Source: Streptomyces cavernae
GTDB lineage: Bacteria > Actinomycetota > Actinomycetes > Streptomycetales > Streptomycetaceae
NCBI RefSeq assembly: GCF_004023625.1
Contig: NZ_ML137716.1
Span: forward strand, 1-43,507
Direction of reading: 5' to 3'
Length of the DNA stretch: 43,507 bases
Below the pieces are notes generated by a model that was not told where the DNA came from, did not search any database, and saw nothing but the letters and a program-made list of their open reading frames with translations. A program made the translations under genes and the position numbers. This document shows positions 1-7,974 of this stretch, in pieces. The number at the start of each line of letters is the position of its first letter. Within the stretch, counting starts at the first letter, position 1.

Positions 1-115
1 TGGGGCGCCGGGCGGGGCGGGCGCCCGGGCCCGGGCGGCGCTGTGCCTGGCGTGCGGACCCGGCGGGTCCGGGCACGCGGCGGCGCGGCGGCTGCCTGTC
101 GGACACTTCCGTCAC
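1..115 (-). CDS. ftsI: Penicillin-binding protein FtsI, N-terminal fragment (partial)
   Basis: Only the first ~35 codons are inside the window; the gene runs off the left edge. A GTG at 115 overlaps the ftsL stop codon as GTGA, and a second in-frame GTG lies at 106. The visible product starts with a Pro/Arg-rich basic segment (SDRQPPRRRVPGP), like the cytoplasmic N-terminus of actinobacterial FtsI. No catalytic part is visible, so the identity rests on position: in actinobacterial dcw clusters rsmH-ftsL-ftsI is the usual order. FtsI is the division transpeptidase that crosslinks septal peptidoglycan. The GTGA overlap suggests translational coupling to ftsL. Confidence 0.6.
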   Translation of the reverse strand, partial: MTEVSDRQPPRRRVPGPAGSARQAQRRPGPGARPARRP

Positions 116-675
116 CTGCCGGTGGTCGTCGGGGAGGCGGTCTGGGTGGGTGTGGGGGTGCCGGGCGCGGGTGAGGGCGGGCGCGGTGCGGGAGTCCCCG
201 TCGAGGGCGCGGGCGCGGTCGCGGACGGTCGCGACGCGGCCGAGGTGGGCGTCGGGTCCGAGAGCACCTCGGGCGGGCGCACCGCGGGGGTCCGGGCCGA
301 GGACTGCGCGGCCGCGCTGGGTACGCCCTTGACGGTGCCGTCCGGGTTGAGGAAGGCCGGGTCGCCGCCGGGCACCATGGCCAGTTCGCGGGCGCGGCGG
401 TGGAGGGCGTCGGGGGCGGAGTAGGCGTCCACGTCCCGCTGCAGTTGCTGTTCCTCGTCGGTGAGGTTCTTGGTGTCCTTCTGGAGGTCGTCGAGCCGGA
501 AGGAACCCTCGCTGAGCGCCGAGTTCAGCATGAGGAGGCCGATGAGCCCGCCGCCGAGCAGGAGCACGACGAGCACGACGAACGGGGTTCGGGCGGCCTG
601 CCGGCCTCCCGAGGCGGTCGGGAAGAGCCGGGCCAGCCGTGCGGCCCGCCCCCGTAGTTCGGGTGTCCTCCTCAC
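112..675 (-). CDS. ftsL: Cell division protein FtsL-like (septum formation membrane protein)
   Basis: Small bitopic division protein, about 187 aa. From GTG 675 it reads as a short basic cytoplasmic segment ([17 protein letters not shown]), one transmembrane helix at about residues 30-53, a charged coiled-coil-like stretch (LDDLQKDTKNLTDEEQQL), then a Pro/Ser/Thr-rich extracytoplasmic tail. This is the layout of FtsL, which works with FtsB/DivIC and FtsQ to activate septal wall synthesis. An open frame continues upstream to 828, but that part is an Arg/Gly-rich shadow overlapping rsmH. GTG 675 has GGGGGAGG about 4 nt upstream and begins at the family's usual N-terminus. The stop overlaps the presumed ftsI start. 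Confidence 0.85.
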   Translation of the reverse strand: MRRTPELRGRAARLARLFPTASGGRQAARTPFVVLVVLLLGGGLIGLLMLNSALSEGSFRLDDLQKDTKNLTDEEQQLQRDVDAYSAPDALHRRARELAMVPGGDPAFLNPDGTVKGVPSAAAQSSARTPAVRPPEVLSDPTPTSAASRPSATAPAPSTGTPAPRPPSPAPGTPTPTQTASPTTTGR

Positions 676-812
676 GCGGCCTCCCCCAGCGCGTCCCGTT
701 CCGCTTCCCCGGCGTCTGCGCCCTCTCCGGCCGCTTCTGCCCCCTGAGCCTCTTCCGCCCCTTCCGTTTCTTCTGCCCCTGCGGCCTCTGGGATTTCTCC
801 GGCTGGTCTCAC
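672..812 (-). CDS. Candidate acidic mini-ORF bridging rsmH and ftsL (46 aa)
   Basis: Not recognised. A GTG at 812 overlaps the rsmH stop as GTGA. The frame runs 46 codons and ends in a TGA at 672-674 that overlaps the ftsL GTG, again as GTGA, so it fills the rsmH-ftsL gap exactly. The peptide is almost only Ala, Glu and Gly, with repeats such as [18 protein letters not shown]. Against it being a real gene: about 18 of 46 codons end in A or T, which is unusual here, and the DNA carries three GGGGCAGAAG-like repeats. It could be a coupling device that lets ribosomes translate through the gap rather than a functional peptide. Confidence 0.35.
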   Translation of the reverse strand: MRPAGEIPEAAGAEETEGAEEAQGAEAAGEGADAGEAERDALGEAA

Positions 813-1768
813 TCCGCCGTGTCCTCACGGATCCGCTGGGCTCCGCGCAGGCGCGCGGGGGCGGCCCGGCGGTTCTCCGCGACCTCTTCCTCGCTGGGCA
901 GTTCGGCGCCGCGGGTGAGGAGCTTCAGGCGGGGCTGGTAGCGCTCGGGGACGACCGGCAGGCCGGGCGGGGCGGTGGAGGCGGCGCCCGCCGCGAGGAC
1001 CTGCTTGACCAGCCGGTCCTCCAGCGAGTGGTACGACAGCACGGCGATCCGGCCACCCACGGCGAGCGCCCGCACGGCCGCGGGGATGGCCCGCTCCAGG
1101 ACGGCGATCTCGCCGTTGACCTCGATCCGCAGGGCCTGGAAGGTGCGCTTGGCGGGGTTGCCGCCGGTGCGCTTGGCAGCCTGCGGCAGTGCCTCGCGGA
1201 TCAGCTCGACCAGCCTGGCGCTGTTGCTGAACGGCTCTTTCTCGCGCTCGCGCACGATGGCGGACACGATCCGCTTGGCCTGCTTCTCCTCTCCGTAGGC
1301 CCGCAGGATGCGCACCAGTTCGCCCGCGGGGTAGGTGTTGAGCACCTCGGCCGCGCTGATCCCGGTCGACTGGTCCATGCGCATGTCCAGCGGCGCGTCC
1401 TGCGCGTACGCGAACCCGCGTTCGGCCTCGTCGAGCTGCATGGAGGAGACACCGAGGTCGAAGAGGATCCCCTGGACACGCGGCACGCCCAGCCGGTCGA
1501 GGACGGTGGGCAGTTCGTCGTAGACGGCGTGTACCAGGGTGGCGCGGTCGCCGTAGGGGGCGAGCCGCTCCCCGGACAGCCGCAGCGCCTCCTTGTCCCG
1601 GTCCAGCGCGACGAGCCGGGCCTCGGGGAAGCGGCTGAGCAGGGCCTCGCTGTGACCGCCGAGGCCGAGGGTGCAGTCGACGACGACCGCTCCGGGCCGC
1701 TCGAGTGCCGGGGCCAGCAGGTCCAGGCACCGCTGGAGCATCACCGGGACGTGTCGACTACCGCTCAA
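809..1768 (-). CDS. rsmH: 16S rRNA (cytosine(1402)-N(4))-methyltransferase RsmH
   Basis: SAM-dependent enzyme that methylates N4 of C1402 in the 16S rRNA decoding region; formerly MraW. The 319-residue product has the N-terminal HVPVML motif, the SAM site [16 protein letters not shown] at about residues 28-43, [11 protein letters not shown], the DMRMD segment, the helical insertion [15 protein letters not shown], and the YHSLEDR motif near the C-terminus. Length is normal for the family. The predicted start is a TTG at 1768, with GAGAGGG about 4 nt upstream. It is the first gene of the dcw cluster on this strand; no mraZ lies upstream. A promoter candidate is at 1993-2020, giving a leader of about 220 nt. 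Confidence 0.96.
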   Translation of the reverse strand: MSGSRHVPVMLQRCLDLLAPALERPGAVVVDCTLGLGGHSEALLSRFPEARLVALDRDKEALRLSGERLAPYGDRATLVHAVYDELPTVLDRLGVPRVQGILFDLGVSSMQLDEAERGFAYAQDAPLDMRMDQSTGISAAEVLNTYPAGELVRILRAYGEEKQAKRIVSAIVREREKEPFSNSARLVELIREALPQAAKRTGGNPAKRTFQALRIEVNGEIAVLERAIPAAVRALAVGGRIAVLSYHSLEDRLVKQVLAAGAASTAPPGLPVVPERYQPRLKLLTRGAELPSEEEVAENRRAAPARLRGAQRIREDTAE

Positions 1769-1992
1769 GGGGCCCTCTCAGGTCCGGCGCGCCGATACGC
1801 ACCGCCGGGTCCCCGCCCGCTCGTGAAGGGGAGGCCTGCCGGCGCCGGAAGCGTCAGCCGACCGGGAGCGGGAGGAGGCCGAGCCGTACGTACGCGCCGC
1901 GCACGTGGGGAGACCGTACGAATCCTTCGAAGACCGCCGGATCTCGGGGAACAACAGTCCAGCGAGGAGAGTCTCGTCTCCCGCTTCGCGTC

Positions 1993-2020
1993 ACTTTAGT
2001 CCACGGTGTCGCGCGGTCAA
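1993..2020 (-). promoter_or_regulatory. Candidate housekeeping promoter of the rsmH/dcw operon
   Basis: On the minus strand TTGACC (2015-2020) is followed after 16 nt by TAAAGT (1993-1998), a good match to the Streptomyces HrdB-type -35/-10 pattern. Transcription would start near 1986 and give a leader of about 218 nt before the rsmH TTG. The rest of 1769-2100 holds no gene that I can support. Confidence 0.5.
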
Positions 2021-2100
2021 TCAACCGGCCTGCGCGTCGCCGTGCCTAGGCGGGGGTCCGGCGGGCGGCTGCGAACGCGGGGTCGGGCGACTCCTACGAT

Positions 2101-2163
2101 CCGCCGGATTCACCCGGACATCCGGCGGATTCGACCGAATGTCCATTGGATTCGCCCGTACGG
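2101..2163. repeat. Three tandem 21-bp imperfect repeats between rsmH and carbonic anhydrase
   Basis: Units 2101-2121, 2122-2142 and 2143-2163 share the pattern CCnnyGGATTCnmCCGnAnnn. They lie end to end with exact 21-bp (two helical turns) spacing in a divergent intergenic region. They end about 95 bp before the predicted carbonic anhydrase start. Exact two-turn spacing would place any bound protein on one face of the DNA. Confidence 0.65.
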
Positions 2164-2227
2164 CCGTGTCCGCGCCAGGCGTGTGGGTTGCCTCACAACC
2201 AGCCGCGATGACGTTCTTTGTCCTCCC

Positions 2228-2253
2228 TCACACCGGGCTCGCGCCCCGTGTGA
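2228..2253. promoter_or_regulatory. Inverted repeat over the carbonic anhydrase -35 region
   Basis: TCACACCGGG (2228-2237) and CCCCGTGTGA (2244-2253) form an inverted repeat with one mismatched pair and a 6-nt centre. It ends 4 nt upstream of the candidate -10 box TACCGT (2258-2263). It is placed where a repressor or activator would act. Confidence 0.4.
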
Positions 2254-2257
2254 CCAG

Positions 2258-2263
2258 TACCGT
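2258..2263 (+). promoter_or_regulatory. Leaderless-type -10 box of the carbonic anhydrase gene
   Basis: TACCGT ends exactly 7 nt before the ATG at 2271, so transcription would start on the start codon. There is no convincing Shine-Dalgarno sequence in front of this ATG. Confidence 0.45.
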
Positions 2264-2270
2264 CATAGGT

Positions 2271-2819
2271 ATGACGACTTCCGCATCCGTACCCACCGAG
2301 CCCGAAGGCGCCATAACCACCGACGGCACCGTCACCGACCGCCTCGTCGACGCCAACCGGCAGTACGCCGCCGCGTTCACCGATCCCGGGATGGACGCCC
2401 GCCCCGTCCTGCACGTCGCTGTCGTGGCCTGCATGGACGCCCGCCTCGACCTTCACGCGGCACTCGGCCTGGAACTGGGCGACTGCCACACCATCCGCAA
2501 CGCGGGCGGAGTCGTCACCGACGACGTGATCCGTTCCCTCACCATCAGCCAGCGGGCGCTCGGCACCCGCAGCGTGGTCCTCATCCACCACACCGGCTGC
2601 GGCCTGGAGTCGCTGACGGAGGAGTTCCGGCACGACCTGGAGATGGAGGTCGGCCAGCGCCCGGCGTGGGCGGTGGAGGCCTTCCGGGACGTCGAGCAGG
2701 ACGTCCGCCAGTCCATGCAGCGGGTGCGCACCTCGCCGTTCCTGTTGTACACCGACGACGTCCGGGGCTTCGTCTTCGACGTGACGACGGGGTTGCTGCG
2801 CGAGGTCGATCCGGCCTAG
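2271..2819 (+). CDS. Beta-class carbonic anhydrase
   Basis: Zinc enzyme for reversible CO2 hydration, cytosolic. The 182-residue product has the beta-class signature: ACMDARLD with Cys54 as zinc ligand and the Asp56-Arg58 dyad, RNAGG at about 77-81, and IHHTGCG with His107 and Cys110 as the other two ligands. This is a short form of the class, comparable in size to the small mycobacterial enzymes. The frame is open from 1905, but the family N-terminus and a -10 box 7 nt upstream favour ATG 2271. It stands alone between divergent rsmH and the moxR operon. It could supply bicarbonate for carboxylation reactions. Confidence 0.93.
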   Translation: MTTSASVPTEPEGAITTDGTVTDRLVDANRQYAAAFTDPGMDARPVLHVAVVACMDARLDLHAALGLELGDCHTIRNAGGVVTDDVIRSLTISQRALGTRSVVLIHHTGCGLESLTEEFRHDLEMEVGQRPAWAVEAFRDVEQDVRQSMQRVRTSPFLLYTDDVRGFVFDVTTGLLREVDPA

Positions 2820-2949
2820 GGACCGGGCTCCCGGGCCGGGATCGGACGCCTCCATCCCTTCGCCCGGCGTTCACACAGCCCCTACGTAACGGAACTCACG
2901 CCGCCCTGCAGGCACCCAAAGGGACAAAGACCCGACATATCGCGGCCAG

Positions 2950-2958
2950 TTATCCACA
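2950..2958 (+). other. Single perfect DnaA-box-like 9-mer TTATCCACA
   Basis: TTATCCACA in the 285-bp gap between carbonic anhydrase and moxR, about 147 bp before the moxR start. It matches the strong E. coli DnaA box; Streptomyces boxes are more often TTGTCCACA. No cluster of further boxes is present, so this is not an origin. A role in moxR regulation or chance occurrence are both possible. Confidence 0.3.
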
Positions 2959-3104
2959 GGCGAGTGACACGAACCGGTAACGGCAACAAGAATGCGGGTG
3001 TGGCGTCACGCGGAACTGTTCGCGCGTGGTGTCCGTGTTTCGGGGTGGGCCGGTCCGCATCGCAGAGCGTCGGCCCGTAGAAAGAACGGGCCGAGGAGGG
3101 CCGG

Positions 3105-4148
3105 GTGACGACCTATGACGATCGAGCGAGCCTCACTGATCTGACCGCCACCGTGGAGCGAGTCCGCAGTTCGGTGGAGGAAGTGATCGAGGGCAAGCCT
3201 GAGGTCGTACGGCTTTCGCTGACCGTGCTGCTCGCCGAGGGACATCTTCTGATCGAGGATGTCCCCGGCGTCGGCAAGACCATGCTGGCCAAGGCACTGG
3301 CGCGGTCCATCGACTGCTCGGTGCGGCGTATTCAGTTCACGCCCGACCTGCTGCCCTCGGACATCACGGGTGTGTCCATCTGGGACCAGCAGCGGCGGGA
3401 CTTCGAGTTCAAACCGGGCGCGATCTTCGCACAGATCGTGATCGGCGACGAGATCAACCGGGCGTCGCCGAAGACGCAGTCCGCGCTCCTTGAGTCCATG
3501 GAGGAGCGCCAGGTCACCATCGACGGGCAGACGTACGAACTGCCCAGCCCCTTCATGGTGGTGGCCACCCAGAACCCGGTCGAGATGGAGGGCACCTACC
3601 CGCTGCCGGAGGCGCAGCGCGACCGCTTCATGGCACGGGTCTCCGTGGGCTACCCGAGCGCGGAGGCCGAGCTGCAGATGCTGGACGTCCACGGCGGCGT
3701 GTCGCCGCTGGAGGACCTGCAGCCCGTGGCCCATGCGCACGAGATCGTGAAGCTCATCGAGGCCGTGCGCAACGTCCATGTGGCCGAGGCGGTGCGGCGC
3801 TACGCGGTGGACCTGGTCTCCGCCACGCGCACGCATCCGGACCTCAGACTCGGCGCCTCGCCGCGCGCCACGCTGCACCTGCTGCGCGCCGCGAAGGCGT
3901 CCGCCGCACTCAGCGGCCGGGAGTACGCCCTGCCGGACGACGTGCAGGCACTCGCCGTGGCTGTGCTGGCCCACCGGCTGCTGCCGACCGCCCAGGCCCA
4001 GCTCAACCGCCGTACCGCGGAGCAGGTCGTCCAGGAGATCCTGCAGCGCACACCGGTACCCGCGGCTCCCCAGCCGCAGGCCGGCTTCCCGATGGGCCGT
4101 GGTCAGGGCGCCCCGGTCTTCGGCCAGCAGCCGCCCCGGAGGCTGTGA
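3105..4148 (+). CDS. MoxR family AAA+ ATPase
   Basis: AAA+ chaperone-like ATPase, cytosolic, 347 aa. Walker A is DVPGVGKT (about 52-59), Walker B IGDEIN (113-118), followed by sensor-1 VVATQNPVEMEGTYPLPEAQ and the lid domain with SPRATL. The GTG start at 3105 has GAGGAGGG 5 nt upstream. The stop overlaps the next gene start (TGATG). The trio MoxR + DUF58 + transmembrane transglutaminase is a widespread conserved operon. The MoxR member is thought to remodel or activate its DUF58/transglutaminase partners, and the position beside dcw genes suggests a cell-envelope role (inference). Confidence 0.93.
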   Translation: MTTYDDRASLTDLTATVERVRSSVEEVIEGKPEVVRLSLTVLLAEGHLLIEDVPGVGKTMLAKALARSIDCSVRRIQFTPDLLPSDITGVSIWDQQRRDFEFKPGAIFAQIVIGDEINRASPKTQSALLESMEERQVTIDGQTYELPSPFMVVATQNPVEMEGTYPLPEAQRDRFMARVSVGYPSAEAELQMLDVHGGVSPLEDLQPVAHAHEIVKLIEAVRNVHVAEAVRRYAVDLVSATRTHPDLRLGASPRATLHLLRAAKASAALSGREYALPDDVQALAVAVLAHRLLPTAQAQLNRRTAEQVVQEILQRTPVPAAPQPQAGFPMGRGQGAPVFGQQPPRRL

Positions 4149-5512
4149 TGACCACCGGAGGGGCGCCGCCGCGGGCCGAGGATGACAAGGGCGGGCTGCG
4201 TACGGCGCTCGCCGGCCTCACCACCCGCGGACGGTCCTTCCTGGCCGCCGGCATCGCCGCCGCGATCTGCGCCTACGTCCTCGGGCAGAGCGATCTGCTC
4301 CGGGTCGGGCTGCTGCTCGCGGTGCTGCCGCTGGTCTGCGCGACGGTGCTCTACCGCACCCGCTACCGGGTCGCGGGCAGCCGCCGGCTGTCACCCGCGC
4401 GCGTGCCCGCCGGTGCCGAGGCCCGGGTGCATCTGCGCATGGACAACGTCTCCCGGCTGCCCACCGGCCTGCTGATGCTGCAGGACCGGGTGCCGTACGT
4501 GCTGGGGCCCAGGCCCCGGTTCGTGCTGGACCGGGTCGAGGCGGGCGGCCGGCGCGAGGTGTCCTACCGGGTCCGTTCTGATCTGCGCGGCCGTTATCCG
4601 CTGGGTCCGTTGCAGCTGCGGCTGAGCGACCCGTTCGGGATGTGCGAGCTGACGCGGTCCTTCTCGACGTACGACACGCTGACGGTGATCCCGCGTGTGG
4701 AGCCGCTCCCCCCGGTGCGGCTGAGCGGTGAGGCCAAGGGGTACGGCGACGGACGGCAGCGCTCGCTGGCGCTGGCCGGCGAGGACGACGTCATCCCGCG
4801 CGGGTACCGCTACGGCGACGACCTGCGACGCGTGCACTGGCGTTCGACCGCACGCTACGGCGAGTTGATGGTGCGCCGCGAGGAACAGCCGCAGCGGGCC
4901 CGCTGCACGGTGCTGCTGGACACCAGGGAGATCGCCTTCGAGGGCGCGGGCCCGGACTCGGCCTTCGAATGGGCCGTGTCCGGTGCGGCGTCCGCGCTGG
5001 TGCACATGCTCGAACGCGGCTTCTCCGTGCGCCTGTTGACCGACACCGGCAGTTCGGTGCCCGGCGAGGGCGGTGACGGGTTCGCCGGCGCCAGCGGGGA
5101 GTCGGCGGACGCGGCAGGTCTGATGATGGACACGCTCGCGGTCATCGACCACTCCGACGGAACGGGCCTGTCCCGTGCCTACGACGTCCTGCGCGGCGGG
5201 AACGAGGGACTGCTGATCGCGTTCTTCGGCGATCTGGACGAGGAACAGGCGACGGTGGTCGCCAAGATGCGCCAGCGCAGCGGCGGCGCGATCGCCTTCC
5301 TGCTGGACAGCGAGTCCTGGGTGCGCGAGTCCACCGATGTGCCCGGCTCGCCGGCGCTGGGCGACGAGCGGCTGCGGATGCTGCGCGAGGCGGGCTGGAC
5401 CGCGGTCGCGGTGCCGCCGGGGGCCGGGATCGTCGACATGTGGCGGCAGGCCGACCAGCAGCGCACCGGTGTGGTCTCCGCTCCGACGGTTTCTACTGGA
5501 GGGAACTCATGA
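4148..5512 (+). CDS. DUF58 domain membrane protein
   Basis: 454-residue protein with two closely spaced transmembrane helices at about residues 30-75 and a long cytosolic region. The DUF58 core is GEDDVIPRGYRYGDDLRRVHW followed by RSTARYGELMVRREE at about 213-248, then a vWA-like fold (TVLLDTREIAF). ATG 4148 has GGAGG 5 nt upstream; a GTG 3 nt earlier (4145) is possible but too close to it. It overlaps both neighbours (TGATG with moxR, ATGA with the transglutaminase gene), so the three are probably translationally coupled. The biochemical activity of DUF58 proteins is unproven; a partner role with MoxR is the usual view. Confidence 0.92.
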   Translation: MTTGGAPPRAEDDKGGLRTALAGLTTRGRSFLAAGIAAAICAYVLGQSDLLRVGLLLAVLPLVCATVLYRTRYRVAGSRRLSPARVPAGAEARVHLRMDNVSRLPTGLLMLQDRVPYVLGPRPRFVLDRVEAGGRREVSYRVRSDLRGRYPLGPLQLRLSDPFGMCELTRSFSTYDTLTVIPRVEPLPPVRLSGEAKGYGDGRQRSLALAGEDDVIPRGYRYGDDLRRVHWRSTARYGELMVRREEQPQRARCTVLLDTREIAFEGAGPDSAFEWAVSGAASALVHMLERGFSVRLLTDTGSSVPGEGGDGFAGASGESADAAGLMMDTLAVIDHSDGTGLSRAYDVLRGGNEGLLIAFFGDLDEEQATVVAKMRQRSGGAIAFLLDSESWVRESTDVPGSPALGDERLRMLREAGWTAVAVPPGAGIVDMWRQADQQRTGVVSAPTVSTGGNS

Positions 5513-7920
5513 GCGGCCGCGCACGACTGGCGCTGTGCGCCACGCTGGCCACGCTGCTGGCGGCCTGCGCGATGCTGCCGCTGGTCTCCCCCGCCACCTG
5601 GTACCTGCAGGCGGCGGCCATGCTCGCGGTGCAGACGGGTGTGGGCGCGGCGACCCGTCGGGTGCCGCTGGCCCGGCCGCTGACCGTGGCGTCGCAGGCG
5701 CTGGTCACCCTGATGATGCTGACGGTGAGCTTCGCGCGCGAGCAGTCGCTGATCGGGCTTGTGCCGGGGCCCGAGGCGTTCCAGCGGTTCGGCGAGCTTC
5801 TGCAGGCGGGTGCCGAGGACGTCAGCCGGTACTCGACCCCGGCGCCGCTGTCCCCCGGCATCCGGCTGATGCTGGTCGGCGGCGTTCTGGTGATCGGTCT
5901 GCTGGTGGACGCGCTCGCCGTGACCTTCCGCAGCGCCGCCCCGGCCGGGCTGCCGCTGCTCGCGCTGTACTCGGTCGCCGCCGGGCTCTCCGACGGCGGC
6001 GCGGGCTGGGTGTGGTTCGTGCTGGCCGCCGCCGGTTACCTGGTGCTGCTGCTGGCCGAGGGCCGGGACCGGCTGTCCCAGTGGGGCCGCGTCTTCGGTG
6101 GGGGGGCCCGCGCCCCGGGTCCGGGTCCGGGTCCGGAGCCGGCGGGCGGCGCGGTGGCGCCGTTGCGCACGGGTCGCCGGATCGGCGTCGTCGCGCTCGG
6201 TATCGCCCTGGTAGTGCCGCTCGGACTGCCCGCGCTGAACGGCGGCCTCCTGGACGCCACGGGGGCCGGTGTCGGCACGGGCTCCGGGGGTGGCGGCACA
6301 ATCTCCGCGGTGAACCCGCTGGTCTCGCTGCGCGACAGCCTGAACGTCGACCAGGACCGCGAAGTCCTGTCGTACCGCACCGACTCCGACGACACGCAGG
6401 ACATGTACCTGCGGATCGTCTCGCTCGACGACTTCGACGGGACGGCCTGGAAGCCGGCGGTGCGGAGCATCACCGACGTGCCGAAGGGGGAGTTCCCGAG
6501 CCCGCCCGGCCTCGGCCAGGACGTGCGCCGCACCGAGGTCACGACGACCATCTCGGCGTCGGGCGACTACGCGCAGGACTGGCTGCCGATGCCGTACCCC
6601 GTCAGCCAGGTGGACGTGAAGGGCAGTTGGCGGTACGAGCCGGTGGGCCGCACTCTGGTGGGCGACCACGGACAGACCACGCGCGGTTCCTCGTACCAGG
6701 TGTCGAGCCTGATCGTGCAGCCGACGGCCGAGCAACTGGCCAACGCGCCACGGCCGCCGTCGGCCCTCGAGCGGGAGTTCACCAAGGTGCCGGAGTCACT
6801 GCCGGACGTGGTGGCGCGGACCGCGCGCGAGCTGACCGAGGGCGCGAAGAACAACTACGAGCGAGCGGTCAAGCTCCAGGACTGGTTCGCGGTGGACGGC
6901 GGGTTCACCTACGACACGCAGGTGCAGGTCGGCAGCGGTTCGCAGGCGATCGCGCGGTTCCTGAGGGACAAGGAGGGCTTCTGCGTCCACTTTTCCTTCG
7001 CGATGGCCGCGATGGCCCGGACCCTGGACATACCGGCGCGGGTCGCGGTGGGCTTCACACCCGGGTCGCCGAAGGCCGACGGTACGAACTCGGTGACGCT
7101 GCGGGACGCGCACGCGTGGCCCGAGCTGTACTTCGAGGGTGTCGGCTGGACCCGTTTCGAGCCGACGCCGAACCGGGGCACGGTGCCGTCCTACACCCGC
7201 TCGGAGACCTCCAGCGGCTCGGCCGGTCTGCCGGACACTCCCTCGCGGGCCGCGTCCCCGGCGCCCTCCGCGGCTCCCTCGACGTCGGAGAGCTGCTCGT
7301 CGGACGCCAAGGAGCTGGGGGCGTGTGAGAGCGAGTCGCCGCAGGCCGCGTTCGGGGTCACCAGGAACGGCACGCCGTGGCTGCTGATCTTCGGCCTGAC
7401 GCTGGCCGGACTGGCCCTGGTGGCACTGCCCTTGCTCCCGATGCTGTGGCGGATGCGGGTACGTTCGCAACGGCTGGGTACCCATGGCCGGACCGAGGCG
7501 GACGCCGCCGCGCACACGCTGGCGGTCTGGCTCGAGGCGACCGACTCGGCGTGGGACTACGGGATAGCGCCGGACGAGTCGCTGACGCCACGCAAGGCGG
7601 CGGCACGCATCGTACGGCTCGGCCGGCTGGACCACACGACGGCGGCGTCGGTGCACCGGGTGGCGGATGCGGTGGAGCAGGTGCTGTACGCGCCGCGACC
7701 GCGGTTCGCTCCGGGGCTTTCGGATGACGTCCGCAGGATGTCGGACGCGCTGGGGGCCTCGGTGAGCCGTGGAACGCGGTTCAGGGCCCGGTTCGCGCCG
7801 CGCTCGGCCGTCCGGGTGATGTGGACGCTGTCGGAGCGCTGGGCGGCCCTCCAGGACCGCTGGACGGCCAAAGCCAAACGTCCGGCGTTCTTGCAACGGT
7901 TGTCCCGCCAGGGCAGCTGA
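5509..7920 (+). CDS. Transmembrane transglutaminase-like protein (TgpA type, DUF3488/DUF4129)
   Basis: 803-residue membrane protein. The N-terminal ~230 residues carry several transmembrane helices. A large extracytoplasmic part contains the transglutaminase-like core, with catalytic Cys at about 492 in KEGFCVHFSFAM and His at about 535 in LRDAHAWPEL. RFEPTP follows where the third residue is expected. A Ser/Pro-rich linker, another helix at about 623-646 and a cytosolic DUF4129-like tail end the protein. ATG 5509 has GGAGGG upstream and overlaps the DUF58 stop by ATGA. The catalytic domain faces outward, so it may act on envelope proteins or peptidoglycan (inference). A strong terminator follows at 7942. 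Confidence 0.93.
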   Translation: MSGRARLALCATLATLLAACAMLPLVSPATWYLQAAAMLAVQTGVGAATRRVPLARPLTVASQALVTLMMLTVSFAREQSLIGLVPGPEAFQRFGELLQAGAEDVSRYSTPAPLSPGIRLMLVGGVLVIGLLVDALAVTFRSAAPAGLPLLALYSVAAGLSDGGAGWVWFVLAAAGYLVLLLAEGRDRLSQWGRVFGGGARAPGPGPGPEPAGGAVAPLRTGRRIGVVALGIALVVPLGLPALNGGLLDATGAGVGTGSGGGGTISAVNPLVSLRDSLNVDQDREVLSYRTDSDDTQDMYLRIVSLDDFDGTAWKPAVRSITDVPKGEFPSPPGLGQDVRRTEVTTTISASGDYAQDWLPMPYPVSQVDVKGSWRYEPVGRTLVGDHGQTTRGSSYQVSSLIVQPTAEQLANAPRPPSALEREFTKVPESLPDVVARTARELTEGAKNNYERAVKLQDWFAVDGGFTYDTQVQVGSGSQAIARFLRDKEGFCVHFSFAMAAMARTLDIPARVAVGFTPGSPKADGTNSVTLRDAHAWPELYFEGVGWTRFEPTPNRGTVPSYTRSETSSGSAGLPDTPSRAASPAPSAAPSTSESCSSDAKELGACESESPQAAFGVTRNGTPWLLIFGLTLAGLALVALPLLPMLWRMRVRSQRLGTHGRTEADAAAHTLAVWLEATDSAWDYGIAPDESLTPRKAAARIVRLGRLDHTTAASVHRVADAVEQVLYAPRPRFAPGLSDDVRRMSDALGASVSRGTRFRARFAPRSAVRVMWTLSERWAALQDRWTAKAKRPAFLQRLSRQGS

Positions 7921-7941
7921 CCATTCCTGACCAGTCCACCG

Positions 7942-7974
7942 GGGGCGGGGCTTCGTGCCCCGCCCCTCGTTTTT
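7942..7974 (+). terminator. Rho-independent terminator after the MoxR/DUF58/transglutaminase operon
   Basis: GGGGCGGGGC (7942-7951) and GCCCCGCCCC (7957-7966) form a perfect 10-bp stem with a TTCGT loop. It is followed by TCGTTTTT (7967-7974). It begins 22 nt after the stop codon. Confidence 0.9.

Noticed and set aside
461..1999. Long open frame antisense to rsmH
   Set aside because: Typical high-GC shadow: low-quality Arg/Gly/Pro composition, and rsmH on the other strand is unmistakable.
2950..2958. DnaA box as part of a replication origin
   Set aside because: Single box, no dnaA/dnaN nearby, no AT-rich region.
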